A stretch of DNA of 64,000 nucleotides, taken from Bacillus sp. M6-12 (GTDB lineage: Bacteria; Bacillota; Bacilli; Bacillales; DSM-1321). Below are positions 50,639 through 59,952 of this stretch, in pieces. Position 1 is the stretch's first letter; each line of letters starts with the position of its first letter. The notes below the pieces were generated by a model that worked only from the letters and a program-made list of their open reading frames with translations, searched no databases and was not told the origin of the DNA. The position numbers and the translations under genes were made by a program. The stretch spans positions 310,001-374,000 of the forward strand of contig NZ_PGVF01000006.1 of assembly GCF_002860285.1 (NCBI RefSeq), given 5' to 3'.

Positions 50639-50668
50639 CAACACCAGTATAGCAAAAAAACAGTGTTG
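50639..50668. promoter_or_regulatory. Operator candidate upstream of tetR
   Basis: CAACAC (50639-50644) and GTGTTG (50663-50668) are inverted, and a minus-strand TATACT -10 lies between them. This fits an autoregulated internal promoter for the tetR gene. Confidence 0.4.
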
Positions 50669-50689
50669 ATTTAGCTGTATCAATCTGAT

Positions 50690-51538
50690 TTAGTGAATTT
50701 GGCTTTCAAAAAGGGAATTGCGGTCGTTTAATTTTGTCATGACCTTAAGCAGGAGTGCGTTGCCCAGCAGGAATCCGGCGCCAATCAGAAACAAAATAAA
50801 AGGGCTTAGGAAGAAAAGTCCTGTCACCTGGCTGATGAGGATGCCCACAATTGGAAGAACCATCATTCCCCCGAACTGCTGTGCTTCCTGAAAGGACTTT
50901 ACCTTTGATGAAACAAGCACATTTAAAAGAATATTAAACAGCACCAAGGCTGGAATCACCCAGAATATCAAGAGCAGCCAGGTGGCATTAATAAACAAGA
51001 TCTGATTAAAAAACGGGTAGGTAATCAAATTAATGACAATCAAATTTAGTATAAAGGTACTGAATACAATCAATAGTGTTGGAATGAAGGAGGCAAGCAC
51101 CTTCCCTAAAAACAGGTCCTTTATTGATAGGGGCGAGAATAATAAGCTTTCAAGCGTCTTTCGTTCCTTTTCTCCGGCAAAGCTGTTGGATGAAGTGACC
51201 ATCGAGTTGACAATGGCCGCCATGAGAAAGAATGGTGTAAGCATGAAGTTTAAAAAGTAATAGACTACTTTTTCACCCATAGTCGGGAGGCTTGCCAGAG
51301 TGTTTTTCATTTCTTCTGCTGGGAAGTTTTGGATTACCTTTTCAATTGGTTTTTTCAAATCATCTGATGATTGATTGAGAAGTTCTGTATGCAGCCCGAT
51401 ATAAGAGAAGACCGCGGGAAATATGATACAGAGAACGACTGCTAGGATAACCATAGGCATCCATACTTTCTTGGATGAAAATGTGGCTCTAATGTCCTTT
51501 TCCGCTATAGCTATAATTGTCGTTTTATTCATCGCCAT
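50690..51538 (-). CDS. ABC-2 type transporter permease
   Basis: A 282-residue exporter permease with about six membrane segments and the conserved cytosolic segment NSFAGEKERKTLESLLFSPLS. It overlaps the ATPase gene by 14 nt; a second in-frame ATG at 51532 is also possible. It resembles NatB-type sodium or drug exporters. Its substrate is unknown. Confidence 0.83.
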   Translation of the reverse strand: MAMNKTTIIAIAEKDIRATFSSKKVWMPMVILAVVLCIIFPAVFSYIGLHTELLNQSSDDLKKPIEKVIQNFPAEEMKNTLASLPTMGEKVVYYFLNFMLTPFFLMAAIVNSMVTSSNSFAGEKERKTLESLLFSPLSIKDLFLGKVLASFIPTLLIVFSTFILNLIVINLITYPFFNQILFINATWLLLIFWVIPALVLFNILLNVLVSSKVKSFQEAQQFGGMMVLPIVGILISQVTGLFFLSPFILFLIGAGFLLGNALLLKVMTKLNDRNSLFESQIH

Positions 51539-52436
51539 TACCTCTAATCTTAAAATATATTGATTCCAGGCTTCTGTTTGTAATCTCGCTGGAATGTATC
51601 CATGACTCGTTAAGAATTTGCCTTAGCAATGGGGCTATCTCTTCTTTTGAAGCGAGCAGGAACTCCAATTTATCAGTCCCCTTAACCTCATAAGCAAATC
51701 CATTGTAATGGCTGTGGTCTTTCGGCCTTAATCCGGTTTCTACAAGCAGTCGTATGTCAGTTAAATATTTATCCTCAAGATCATGCAATAGCCCATTTTC
51801 TATTATTCTTCCATCCTTTAAAAAGAGGTAGGAATCACATAAATCCTCCAGCTGATGAAGCACGTGGGAGCAGATAAGGATGGTGACATTTTCTTCCTCG
51901 TTCACTTTGCGCAAATAGTGTATTACTGAGCTGATGCCTTCTGGGTCTAACCCGTTGGTCGGCTCATCGAGAAACAGGATTTCTGGTTTATGCAGCAACG
52001 CTTTTGCCAGTGAAATTCTTTTCTTCATTCCGGTTGAAAATAATCCAACTGCCTGGTCTTTAAACGGAAGCATGTCAAACTGCTCAAGAAGATGGGTTAT
52101 CCTTTTAGGATCATACGCGTCATAAATTTTTGAATAGAATACAAGATTATCCCAAGCGCTCATATCATGGTAAAGGGAGGCGCTCTCTGTCACGATCCCT
52201 ACCCTTTTCCTGATTTCATCACCATCTTTGCGGGGATCTAAGCGCATTACCCTCATATTTCCGGACGTTGCATCTATTACGCCATTGAGCAGGCGGATGA
52301 TCGTTGTTTTACCAGCCCCGTTCGGACCAAGCAGCCCATTGATGCTTCCTTCCTTAATGGTAAAAGAAATGTCCCTTAATATAGGCTTGCTGTTAAATTC
52401 CTTTTGTACATTTTCCACTTCAATTATATTGGCCAT
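51525..52436 (-). CDS. ABC transporter ATP-binding protein
   Basis: A 303-residue exporter ATPase with Walker A GPNGAGKTT, Q-loop IVTESASLYHD, a signature region reading FSTGMKKRISLAKAL (variant of LSGGQ, common in this subfamily), Walker B EILFLDEP and His switch CSHVL. It is the first gene of a three-gene operon with the ABC-2 permease and tetR. ATG 52436 follows AGAGGTG. Confidence 0.87.
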   Translation of the reverse strand: MANIIEVENVQKEFNSKPILRDISFTIKEGSINGLLGPNGAGKTTIIRLLNGVIDATSGNMRVMRLDPRKDGDEIRKRVGIVTESASLYHDMSAWDNLVFYSKIYDAYDPKRITHLLEQFDMLPFKDQAVGLFSTGMKKRISLAKALLHKPEILFLDEPTNGLDPEGISSVIHYLRKVNEEENVTILICSHVLHQLEDLCDSYLFLKDGRIIENGLLHDLEDKYLTDIRLLVETGLRPKDHSHYNGFAYEVKGTDKLEFLLASKEEIAPLLRQILNESWIHSSEITNRSLESIYFKIRGNGDE

Positions 52437-52533
52437 ATTGGCACCTCTTTTTATTTGCTAGGTTTGTTTTTTATGTATGACGGTTATAAGAACCATTTCG
52501 TTCAGTGCCTAATTAAATTTCTTTTTAAAAAAT

Positions 52534-52560
52534 AAGACTGCCGAAAATTCGGCAGCCTTT
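52534..52560. terminator. Hairpin terminator between exporter operon and GNAT gene
   Basis: GCTGCCGAA and TTCGGCAG pair perfectly. On the minus strand it is followed by a T-rich run downstream of the GNAT gene. Confidence 0.75.
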
Positions 52561-52573
52561 TGTATGGCTATAA

Positions 52574-53074
52574 TTAGGAAATTCGTTTTCCGAGGATATC
52601 CAGATCCCTTTCAGTCCCATCCAGTTCGGCGATACGAGGGAGGTGTGCCCAGGTTTCGAACCCGAAAGCCTGAAACAGCTTTAAGCTTGGCAGGTTATGA
52701 TGAAAAATAAAACCAAGTATTGTCTTGAGTCCGAGGTCAGGGGCACTCTCAATTGCTTTTGAAAGGGCGATCCGGCCAAGGCCTTGTCCTCTGAAGGCTT
52801 CATCTATATAGATGCTGATTTCTGCCGTTGCCTGATAAGCAGGCCTTCCATAGAAAGATTGGAAACTTAACCATCCGGCGACTTTTTCATCTTTTATGAT
52901 GACCCATAAAGGACGGGCTTCCGGAGTGTGTTCGTTAAACCAGTTTAATCGGCTCTCAACGGATACAGGAACCGTATCGGCCGTTACCATTCTGGAAGCA
53001 ACCGTGCTGTTATAAATTTCAATAATTTTTGAAAGGTCGTTATATGTTGCGTCTCTGAAAATTATATTTTCCAT
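52574..53074 (-). CDS. GNAT acetyltransferase, phosphinothricin/methionine-sulfone type
   Basis: A 166-residue N-acetyltransferase starting [22 protein letters not shown], with the dedicated motif [13 protein letters not shown], acetyl-CoA loop [10 protein letters not shown] and LHHN-type segment FIFHHNLPS. It resembles B. subtilis YwnH. ATG 53074 follows CAGGGGAG. It probably detoxifies amino-acid analogues such as methionine sulfoximine. Confidence 0.85.
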   Translation of the reverse strand: MENIIFRDATYNDLSKIIEIYNSTVASRMVTADTVPVSVESRLNWFNEHTPEARPLWVIIKDEKVAGWLSFQSFYGRPAYQATAEISIYIDEAFRGQGLGRIALSKAIESAPDLGLKTILGFIFHHNLPSLKLFQAFGFETWAHLPRIAELDGTERDLDILGKRIS

Positions 53075-53317
53075 CCGATTGACTCCCCTGAGCTTTTTCT
53101 TCATATTTTACACTCATCAAGCAAGGGTTTCTATAAAATTTACGTTTAACGAAATTAATGATTTTCGAGGCAGAGAAAGTATTAAATGCCATACATTTTA
53201 TAATATCTAAGTCTCTGGACCTAGTAAAAAATAACTCTGGAGTTTATTATATAGAAGGAAATAAATGTATAAGATGGGAACTGAGGTCAAATTTGGAAAA
53301 TAATAAGGAGATAAAAG

Positions 53318-56300
53318 ATGAAATCAATTATTCGTTTTAGTATGAACAATGCGGTTGCCCTTTTTTTAATGATTGTTTTAATCATTGGCGGGGGAGTATA
53401 TTCGTTTCAAAAAATAAACATAGAAAAATACCCGAATATCAATATTCCGTATATGACTGTTGTCATTCCGTATCCGGGTGCGTCACCAGAGCAAGCAATA
53501 AAGGAAGTGGGGGAACCTCTTGAAAAAGAACTGATGAACATTGATGGTGTTAAAAATGTTTATACAGATGGGGTTGCCAATGTTGTTTACTCCACAATGG
53601 AGTACGATATGTCAGTGGATATGAAAGATGCCGAACAGCTTGTACGTTCTAGCGTTGATAAGGTAAACCTTCCAGAAGGCACGGAAAACCCGGAGATCAT
53701 ATTGCAGGGGCCAGAGCCTGATCCGACTGTATTTTCAATGGGGATATACGCAGATGAATCAAGTAATAAAGTCCAGCACTTTGTAAAAAATAAAATTGTA
53801 CCTCAGCTGGAAGCTATTGAGGGCGTCAATAAAGTGGAGGTTGGCGGAATTGATGAAAAGCAAGTGTTCATCCGCTTGCTGCCGGAAAAGCTAAAGGAAA
53901 AAGGACTCACACTAGAGGATGTAAAGAACGCTATTACAGCAAATAATCTTTCGATTCCAACAGGTGATGTTGCAATATCCAATCAAGTGTTTCCTGTTCG
54001 CGTGGGTAAAGAACTGGAATCTGTAGACGCCATCAAAGATATAACTTTGTTTGCAAAAGGAATGGCCGGTTCGCCTCAAGGACAGATGCCAGTACTGCAG
54101 AACCTTAAATTAAAGGACATTGCCGATGTTACTTATGAGTCAGTAAACAATACTGATTTCACTAGGATTAACGGAGAACCTGGAGTAAGATTTGGTATTA
54201 TCGTTGAAGGCGGCGCAAATGTTGTCTCTATCGTTGAAGAGGCTAAAGAACTAATGAAAGAAACTGATTTTCCAGAAGGGTACAGTGTAAAAACGCTGCG
54301 TGACCAATCAATCGAAATTAAAGATTCTGTGTATTCGATGCTGCGTGAAGCACTTCTTGGCGCTGCTATGGCAGTGGTCGTTACCCTATTATTCTTGCGT
54401 AATATTCGTTCTACTATTATTGCGATTATATCCATTCCTCTTTCCATCCTGGCATCGTTTACTGTCATTAACATGCTTGGCTATACATTGAACATCATGA
54501 CGCTTGCTGGAATCGCCGTTGCTGTTGGGCGTGTAGTAGATGATTCAATCGTGGTAATCGAAAATGTGTTCAGGCGAGTCCGCGCCGCTAAGGAAAGAAA
54601 TGCAAGGCTTGTAGAACAATCAACAAAAGAGGTTGCATCAGCAATTACATCATCGACGATCACTACGGTTGCTGTATTTTTGCCTATGGCTTTTGTTCCG
54701 GGTATTATCGGAAAATTTTTTGCTCCGCTTGCCTGGACTATCGTCATCTCGCTGCTGTTTTCACTGCTTGTCGCGGTTACGGTTGTTCCGCTTCTTTCAA
54801 GAATCTTTTTACTCAATATTTCTCCGAAAGAGCATCAGGAAAGCGGGCTTCAAAAAATATACCGCAAAAGCCTGGGATGGTCGCTTAACCACCGTTTGCT
54901 GACGCTTGTAATGGCCATTGTCCTGCTTGCGGCATCCGTGGGCTTCATTGCCCCGCAGCTTGGCACAACATTTTTGCCGCAGGAAAAGGTCAGCAATTAT
55001 GATGTAAGCATTACAATGGAAAAGGGTACCGCTCCTGAAGAAACGAGCAATCTTGCGACCAAGGTCGAAGATATTCTTCTGGATGCAAAAGAAGTAGAAC
55101 TGGTAAGCACCAGTGTGGATGGCGAGTACGAACATGCATCGATAAACTTCGTTTTAAAGGATTCAACGGAGAATGTAGATGCTGTTATTAAACGATTGCG
55201 GGCTGATTTCAAAGAAGTGAAGGAAGCCGAGGAAATTTCCGTTTCCGGTGTAGGAAGTTTTGCCGGCGGCAGTCAGTCACAGTATGTTCTGGTTGTAAAG
55301 GGCCCGGATTTTGAAGACATTAAGACTGCCAGCAAGCAAATTGAAAGTACGTTAAAGGAAGTAAAAGGAATGGCGGATGTCCACTCGTCTCTTGAAGGAG
55401 ACGAACCGGAAATCGAAATTCAGATGGATGAAGCGAAGCTTGCACAGCATGGTTTGATGCCAGCAATGGTCGGCAAGAGCCTTCGGGAGTTAATTAATGG
55501 AGATACAGTCACAACAGTCAACATTGAGAATGAGAAAAAAGATGTGACATTGAGCCTGAAGATGGATTCAATCCAAACTCTTGCAGATTTAGAAGAGCAG
55601 CAAATCCCCAATATGATGGGTGCTCCTGTTGCACTTAAGGATATCGGTGAGTTAAAGGAAGTAAAAAATCAAACGGTTATTACTCATTTAAATGGAAATG
55701 AATATGTAATGGTGGTTGGGCAGATCACTGATTCCAAAACAGGTGAAGTTACGAAAAAAGCTGATGAGTTAATCAAGAATCTTGATCTTCCAAAAAGCGT
55801 CACCTACTACAAGGAAGGCGCGTCAGCGGCGATGGAAGAAGGCTTTGCCAACATGGCAATTGCAATTGGTATCAGCATTCTTCTTGTGTACATGGTAATG
55901 GTAATTGCTTTTGGTGAAGGAAAAGCGCCGTTTGTTATTCTGTTTGCGATTCCTTTCTCCGCAATCGGTGCATTGCTTGGACTTTTCATCGTTGATGAAC
56001 CGATTGGAATGCCTGCGATGATTGGGATGCTGATGTTAAATGGAATCGTTGTAACGAACGCGATTGTCCTGGTTGACCGGGTTAAACAAAACGAGAAGCG
56101 AGGAATGGAAACACATGATTCCTTGATCGATGCCGGAGTTGTCCGTTTGCGCCCAATTCTGATGACCGCGATTGCGACAGTCGGAGCGCTCATTCCAATG
56201 GCCATTTCAAACCATGCCGGTATAGTATCAGCTTCACTTGCCGTTGTTGTAATCGGCGGATTAATCACATCAACACTGCTTACACTCTTCATTGTTCCAG

Positions 56301-56377
56301 TTCTATACAGCCTGATACATCCTAAACGAAAAGTAAAACCAATGAAGGAAAAAGTAATAACTCCACAGGCTGGTTAA
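53318..56377 (+). CDS. swrC: RND-family exporter, SwrC/AcrB-like
   Basis: A 1019-residue inner-membrane pump driven by protons. It has the twelve-helix plan, with a first helix near 11-31, two large external loops (about 35-330 and 560-830), and the motif for the proton-relay Asp in GRVVDDSIVVIENVFRR (DD pair). It resembles B. subtilis SwrC, which exports surfactin and similar lipopeptides. In this case no membrane-fusion protein lies next to it. ATG 53318 follows AAGGAGAT. Substrate is inferred. Confidence 0.85.
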   Translation: MKSIIRFSMNNAVALFLMIVLIIGGGVYSFQKINIEKYPNINIPYMTVVIPYPGASPEQAIKEVGEPLEKELMNIDGVKNVYTDGVANVVYSTMEYDMSVDMKDAEQLVRSSVDKVNLPEGTENPEIILQGPEPDPTVFSMGIYADESSNKVQHFVKNKIVPQLEAIEGVNKVEVGGIDEKQVFIRLLPEKLKEKGLTLEDVKNAITANNLSIPTGDVAISNQVFPVRVGKELESVDAIKDITLFAKGMAGSPQGQMPVLQNLKLKDIADVTYESVNNTDFTRINGEPGVRFGIIVEGGANVVSIVEEAKELMKETDFPEGYSVKTLRDQSIEIKDSVYSMLREALLGAAMAVVVTLLFLRNIRSTIIAIISIPLSILASFTVINMLGYTLNIMTLAGIAVAVGRVVDDSIVVIENVFRRVRAAKERNARLVEQSTKEVASAITSSTITTVAVFLPMAFVPGIIGKFFAPLAWTIVISLLFSLLVAVTVVPLLSRIFLLNISPKEHQESGLQKIYRKSLGWSLNHRLLTLVMAIVLLAASVGFIAPQLGTTFLPQEKVSNYDVSITMEKGTAPEETSNLATKVEDILLDAKEVELVSTSVDGEYEHASINFVLKDSTENVDAVIKRLRADFKEVKEAEEISVSGVGSFAGGSQSQYVLVVKGPDFEDIKTASKQIESTLKEVKGMADVHSSLEGDEPEIEIQMDEAKLAQHGLMPAMVGKSLRELINGDTVTTVNIENEKKDVTLSLKMDSIQTLADLEEQQIPNMMGAPVALKDIGELKEVKNQTVITHLNGNEYVMVVGQITDSKTGEVTKKADELIKNLDLPKSVTYYKEGASAAMEEGFANMAIAIGISILLVYMVMVIAFGEGKAPFVILFAIPFSAIGALLGLFIVDEPIGMPAMIGMLMLNGIVVTNAIVLVDRVKQNEKRGMETHDSLIDAGVVRLRPILMTAIATVGALIPMAISNHAGIVSASLAVVVIGGLITSTLLTLFIVPVLYSLIHPKRKVKPMKEKVITPQAG

Positions 56378-56384
56378 TAAAAAA

Positions 56385-56422
56385 GCAAAAATCTCTGCCT
56401 ATTTGATCGGGCAGAGATTTTT
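56385..56422. terminator. Convergent terminator between swrC and yczE
   Basis: AAAATCTCTGCC pairs with GGCAGAGATTTT; runs of T and A on both sides allow use from either direction. Confidence 0.9.
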
Positions 56423-56480
56423 ATTGAGCAGATGATTTAAGGAAACAGTCTTAAGCGGAATAAGCATCAGGTCAGCAGCA

Positions 56481-57119
56481 TTAAAGTGCTTTTTTCTGAA
56501 GCTGATTCTCCGGCATTTTAGGAACTGCAATGACCTGTTTAAAAAATGACAATGATCTTTGGAAGATGGGGCTCTGGATAAATGTATAAATGAAAGAAAC
56601 AATAAATACCGGACCGCCGATAAGGAAACCAATCAGCAATACAAAGCTTTCGACGAGAATACGCGCTTTGCTGACAGACAAACCGGTTGTGTCCGAAATA
56701 GAAAGCATGAAACCGTCACGCGGCCCTGCTCCAAGTCCTGCCGCTACATACATTCCCCCGCCAATGCCGGTAAGTACGATTCCGCTTAGGATAATGAGAT
56801 AGTCAACCCATGTATGAGTGGCGGATGGCAATAAATCGAGCCATAAGTAAAAATCCATAAACGGACCGATCAGTGCTGCGTTTAAAAAGGTTCCAATGCT
56901 GATATATTGGCGCGCTTTTTTCCACGAAACTGTAAGCAGAAACAATCCGCATAGTACTGACCATGACCCGATCGTAAGCCCAAATCGTTCATATAGCCCA
57001 ACATTTAGCACATCCCAAGGATGCAGACCCAAATGTTTAACCTTAACCGTAATCGCGGCTCCTAAAGCAAAAATCATCAGACCAACAAAAAACAGGATAA
57101 TTCGTATGTATTGCCTCAA
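56481..57119 (-). CDS. yczE: YczE/YitT-type membrane protein
   Basis: A 212-residue protein with five or six membrane helices (IRIILFFVGLMIFALGAAITV, GGMYVAAGLGAGPRDGFML, ARILVESFVLLIGFLIGG shown by partial motifs). It matches the YczE family. In B. subtilis yczE lies in the surfactin locus and is needed for lipopeptide antibiotic production. Here it is convergent with the SwrC-like exporter. No biosynthetic cluster is visible. Confidence 0.78.
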   Translation of the reverse strand: MRQYIRIILFFVGLMIFALGAAITVKVKHLGLHPWDVLNVGLYERFGLTIGSWSVLCGLFLLTVSWKKARQYISIGTFLNAALIGPFMDFYLWLDLLPSATHTWVDYLIILSGIVLTGIGGGMYVAAGLGAGPRDGFMLSISDTTGLSVSKARILVESFVLLIGFLIGGPVFIVSFIYTFIQSPIFQRSLSFFKQVIAVPKMPENQLQKKAL

Positions 57120-57276
57120 AACAGGTCTCTCCCTTTGATATACTTTTATAGTAATTACTTATTAACTATTTAGATAATATACTCCCCATTGTCAGGAAAT
57201 GCCAGTGGGAATCTCGTTATCACGGATGCTGAGTCTAAAAGTTAGGATAATTTAAATAAAATCGAGGGGGATTTTT

Positions 57277-57735
57277 TTGGCACCGGTCAAAGTTATTAAG
57301 ATATCAAGCCTGCTGGACAACGATATAGCCCATTTAATATTAGAGAGCAAACAGGAGGGCTTCCGGTTTGTACAAAGATTAAAGGATGAATATTACAGTG
57401 GTGAAAATATATTCAATAAGCCGGGTGAGGCCCTCTATGGGGTAGTGGATGCTGAAGGTACTTTGATAGCTGTTGGCGGCCTTAATATAGATCCGCTTTC
57501 CAGTGAACATGGGGTCTGCCGGCTAAGAAGATTCTACGTTGCGAGGGCCTGCAGAAGAAATGGAATAGGAAGACTCTTACTGGAAGAAATTATCAAACAC
57601 GCACGTGAGCATTTTCAAGTGATGGTGCTTAATACAGATACAGAGCAGGCAGACAGTTTTTACAGCCGAAGGGGTTTTACAAAAGAAAAGGTAACCCCAA
57701 AGTCAAGCCATTATTTACGGTTATCCAATGGCTGA
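57277..57735 (+). CDS. GNAT acetyltransferase
   Basis: A 152-residue N-acetyltransferase with acetyl-CoA loop RRNGIGRLLLEEII at about 98-111 and the core strand VCRLRRFYVARACR. The TTG start at 57277 is preceded by GAGGGGG. The acceptor is not recognisable. It is a stand-alone gene. Confidence 0.75.
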   Translation: MAPVKVIKISSLLDNDIAHLILESKQEGFRFVQRLKDEYYSGENIFNKPGEALYGVVDAEGTLIAVGGLNIDPLSSEHGVCRLRRFYVARACRRNGIGRLLLEEIIKHAREHFQVMVLNTDTEQADSFYSRRGFTKEKVTPKSSHYLRLSNG

Positions 57736-57833
57736 ATGGAGAATGCGTGTAGGATAAAGCAATTTTTTACAAAGAGCGGTATCGCAGTGCTTTTTTCAAT
57801 GCTATCAATGAATGATTATTTCTTAATGCCTGG

Positions 57834-57860
57834 AGCCCTTTAAGTTTAACCTAAAGGGCT
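57834..57860. terminator. Hairpin between GNAT gene and the frameshifted gene
   Basis: AGCCCTTTA pairs with TAAAGGGCT around a 9-nt loop. Little T-run, so termination is uncertain. Confidence 0.5.
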
Positions 57861-57905
57861 AAGTGGTAATTTTTACTCTGTGTTGAACCAAAGTTGCAGT
57901 AGATC

Positions 57906-58410
57906 TTAATCCTCGAACTTTATAAACTCATGAGGACTTTTCCTGATATGTTCACCAATCCCCTTTAAAATGGCTGATGAGATTTCATGCAGACGGGTGT
58001 TGAGCGGACTAATGGAGGAAAGAAGCTCTGGGTCGTTATCCAGGTCCTTGTAAGTAACGTCGAATCCTTGAAAACTTCGCGGGTGGTTCCACGCTTTCAA
58101 AGTTCCTTCCAATTCCTCAAGCAGCTGCAGCATTGCATTTGCCCTGAAATGCCGCAGCCCTATTTTAATTTCTGACCATGTTTTCGGCTGTGCCAAAAAG
58201 TAAGCAGTCCACCAATAAAACTCTGCCATGGATTTGCTGGCGTGGTTGTAATAAGCGCTGAACATAAACAATGCTTGCTGACCTTTCGTAAGATGTTTAT
58301 AAACATCTTCCTTTACCACGGATCAATGGGATTATTGGTTCAAAACAATAAGCTCCCAGTACCAAATCATCCAGCGAATCAAAATCTTCTCTCCGTATTG
58401 TTACCAGCAA
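57906..58410 (-). pseudogene. Hypothetical gene split by a frameshift
   Basis: Two adjacent minus-strand frames look like one protein. The first (58410-58297) starts at TTG behind GGGAGTG and reads LLVTIRREDFDSLDDLVLG, then AYCFEPIIPLI, before running out. The second (58319-57906, no ribosome binding site of its own) continues KEDVYKHLTKGQQALFMF to KSPHEFIKFED. A +1 shift between about 58310 and 58325 would join them into about 165 residues. The second part is soluble and helical, with conserved-looking YNHASKSMAEFYWWTAYF. I do not recognise the family. Confidence 0.6.
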
Positions 58411-58596
58411 AAAATCACTCCCTGTTTACCATTATAATCCAGATCCTAATCCCTGTAACATAAAATGATTATTCGGCTCCAAAAGTATAAAAATTAGCTG
58501 ATAAGTGAAAAAACAAGAAAAGGGTACCATACTCGATCCTGAAAAAGCAAAAACCTTCAGGAAAAAAATTCTAGATTTATTAATTTATTAATTTAA

Positions 58597-58624
58597 TTGA
58601 CTAAATACTATAGGAGGGTATAGT
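58597..58624 (+). promoter_or_regulatory. Promoter of the tRNA cluster
   Basis: TTGACT and TATAGT are separated by 16 nt, 9 nt upstream of the first tRNA. Confidence 0.7.
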
Positions 58625-58632
58625 ATAAAAAC

Positions 58633-58707
58633 ACCGCAGTAGCTCAGTGGTAGAGCATTCGGCTGTTAACCGAACGGTCGTAGGTTCGAGTCCTACCTGC
58701 GGAGCCA
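58633..58707 (+). tRNA. tRNA-Asn (GTT)
   Basis: Standard cloverleaf with anticodon GTT in CTGTTAA, T-arm GTAGGTTCGAGTCCTAC and encoded CCA. The first acceptor pair is A-A instead of the usual T-A, which may reflect decay. Confidence 0.93.
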
Positions 58708-58717
58708 TTTTTTTTAT

Positions 58718-58808
58718 GGGGAAGTACTCAAGAGACTGAAGAGGCGCCCCTGCTAAGGGTGTAGGTCGGGTAACCGGTGCGAGGGTTCAAATCCCTCCTT
58801 CTCCGCCA
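58718..58808 (+). tRNA. tRNA-Ser (GCT)
   Basis: Long-variable-arm tRNA with anticodon GCT in CTGCTAA, T-arm GAGGGTTCAAATCCCTC and encoded CCA. The D-loop reads AAGAGACTGAAG; the usual GG pair there is altered, which could weaken the D-loop to T-loop contact. Confidence 0.9.
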
Positions 58809-58818
58809 TATATATAAT

Positions 58819-58892
58819 ACGCCTTTAGCTCAGCAGGATAGAGCAACAGCCTTCTAAGCTGTCGGTCAGAGGTTCGAATCCTCTAAGGCGTG
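58819..58892 (+). tRNA. tRNA-Arg (TCT)
   Basis: Complete cloverleaf, acceptor ACGCCTT/AAGGCGT and anticodon TCT in CTTCTAA. CCA is not encoded. Confidence 0.92.
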
Positions 58893-58893
58893 T

Positions 58894-58930
58894 AAAAACT
58901 AGTCCAAATTGCGGATTAGTTTTTTTGTGT
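58894..58930 (+). terminator. Terminator of the tRNA cluster
   Basis: AAAAACTAGTCC pairs with GGATTAGTTTTT (one G-T wobble) and continues into seven T. Confidence 0.88.
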
Positions 58931-59008
58931 TTTTTTTGCATAAGTTTTTTTAACTGCAAAATACTATTACATATAAGGCAGATCAAATGAAAACCTTGCT
59001 ACTTGAAA

Positions 59009-59039
59009 AAAGCTACCCCCATCAGGTGAGGATAGCTCT
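59009..59039 (-). terminator. Terminator of the GNAT gene at 59081
   Basis: On the minus strand, AGCTATCC pairs with GGTAGCT and is followed by TTTTTTC. Confidence 0.7.
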
Positions 59040-59080
59040 TGAAAGCTTTATAGAAGGTTATTAATTAAGAATGATTGAGC

Positions 59081-59644
59081 TTATAATTCGGTTGCTGTGT
59101 GAATGTCTTCCCACTCAGGCCTTAATACTCCCATAACGATAATATCGTATCGCTTTCCGTCACGGTAAACCACTGATCTTTTTCTGCCTTCCTGCTGAAA
59201 ACCTGCTTTTTCATATGCCCTTATTCCACCCTTGTTATATTCAATTACTTCCAAACCGACCCGATCTAAATTTAACTCATTGAAGGCATAACGAAGGATG
59301 AGCCTCAGAGCTTCTGATCCATAACCTTTATTCCGATTAGAAGAATCACCAATTCCCATAGCCAGGAGTCCCGCCCGGTTATTCCATTCAATGCTGTGAA
59401 TGGCTGCAAATCCGATCAATTGATCATCCTTAATGGTTCTAAGCCGGAAATAGGCCACATTGGGGGCCGCTTTTCCTTCTGCTTCGAATTCTTCTTTATT
59501 CTTAGGGAAAGCTATTTCAGTATCCACATTACGAAGATATTCAGTATCTTCTCCCCACTTCACCATAATGGCAGCATCTTCTTCCCTCGATGCTGAGAGT
59601 TTAATTCTGTCACCGTAAAAAAGGTTATTATTGATTGTTGTCAT
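59081..59644 (-). CDS. GNAT acetyltransferase, RimJ/RimL-like
   Basis: A 187-residue enzyme with RNKGYGSEALRLILRYAF (acetyl-CoA loop) and the C-terminal ENKGGIRAYEKAGF-type segment reading YNKGGIRAYEKAGFQQEG. ATG 59644 follows AAGGAGA; the longer ORF start is rejected. It could acetylate a protein N-terminus or a small molecule. Confidence 0.82.
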   Translation of the reverse strand: MTTINNNLFYGDRIKLSASREEDAAIMVKWGEDTEYLRNVDTEIAFPKNKEEFEAEGKAAPNVAYFRLRTIKDDQLIGFAAIHSIEWNNRAGLLAMGIGDSSNRNKGYGSEALRLILRYAFNELNLDRVGLEVIEYNKGGIRAYEKAGFQQEGRKRSVVYRDGKRYDIIVMGVLRPEWEDIHTATEL

Positions 59645-59817
59645 GATTTTCTCCTTATAATTGTTAAGATTTATACACCTCACTGCTATTAGGTAAAACA
59701 TTAACCGTACGCAATACCTCATCCCCTTTGATTTTCATTTATATAATCATATATTTTTCTGAAATTATTGACAATGAAATTTACCCTCATCACCTAAAGG
59801 AATCGTAAATTTATTTA

Positions 59818-59846
59818 TTGATTAACTAACGTTTGTTAGTTATAAT
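59818..59846 (+). promoter_or_regulatory. TetR operator inside the promoter spacer
   Basis: -35 TTGATT (59818-59823) and -10 TATAAT (59841-59846) are separated by 17 nt. Filling that spacer is the perfect palindrome AACTAAC-GTTT-GTTAGTT (59824-59841). It is typical for TetR autoregulation. Confidence 0.8.
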
Positions 59847-59952
59847 AAAATGTATCTTACCTTAGACAAAGTATTAGTTAGTGGATGTCTTGAGAATTTT
59901 GGAATGGGATCCATTCTACAATAGTAAGTATGATCAGATAGGAGTTTATAAA

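Noticed and set aside
53158-53340. 60-codon ORF ahead of the SwrC-like gene
   Set aside because: No ribosome binding site, AT-rich sequence without protein-like pattern, and it overlaps the well-supported exporter start.
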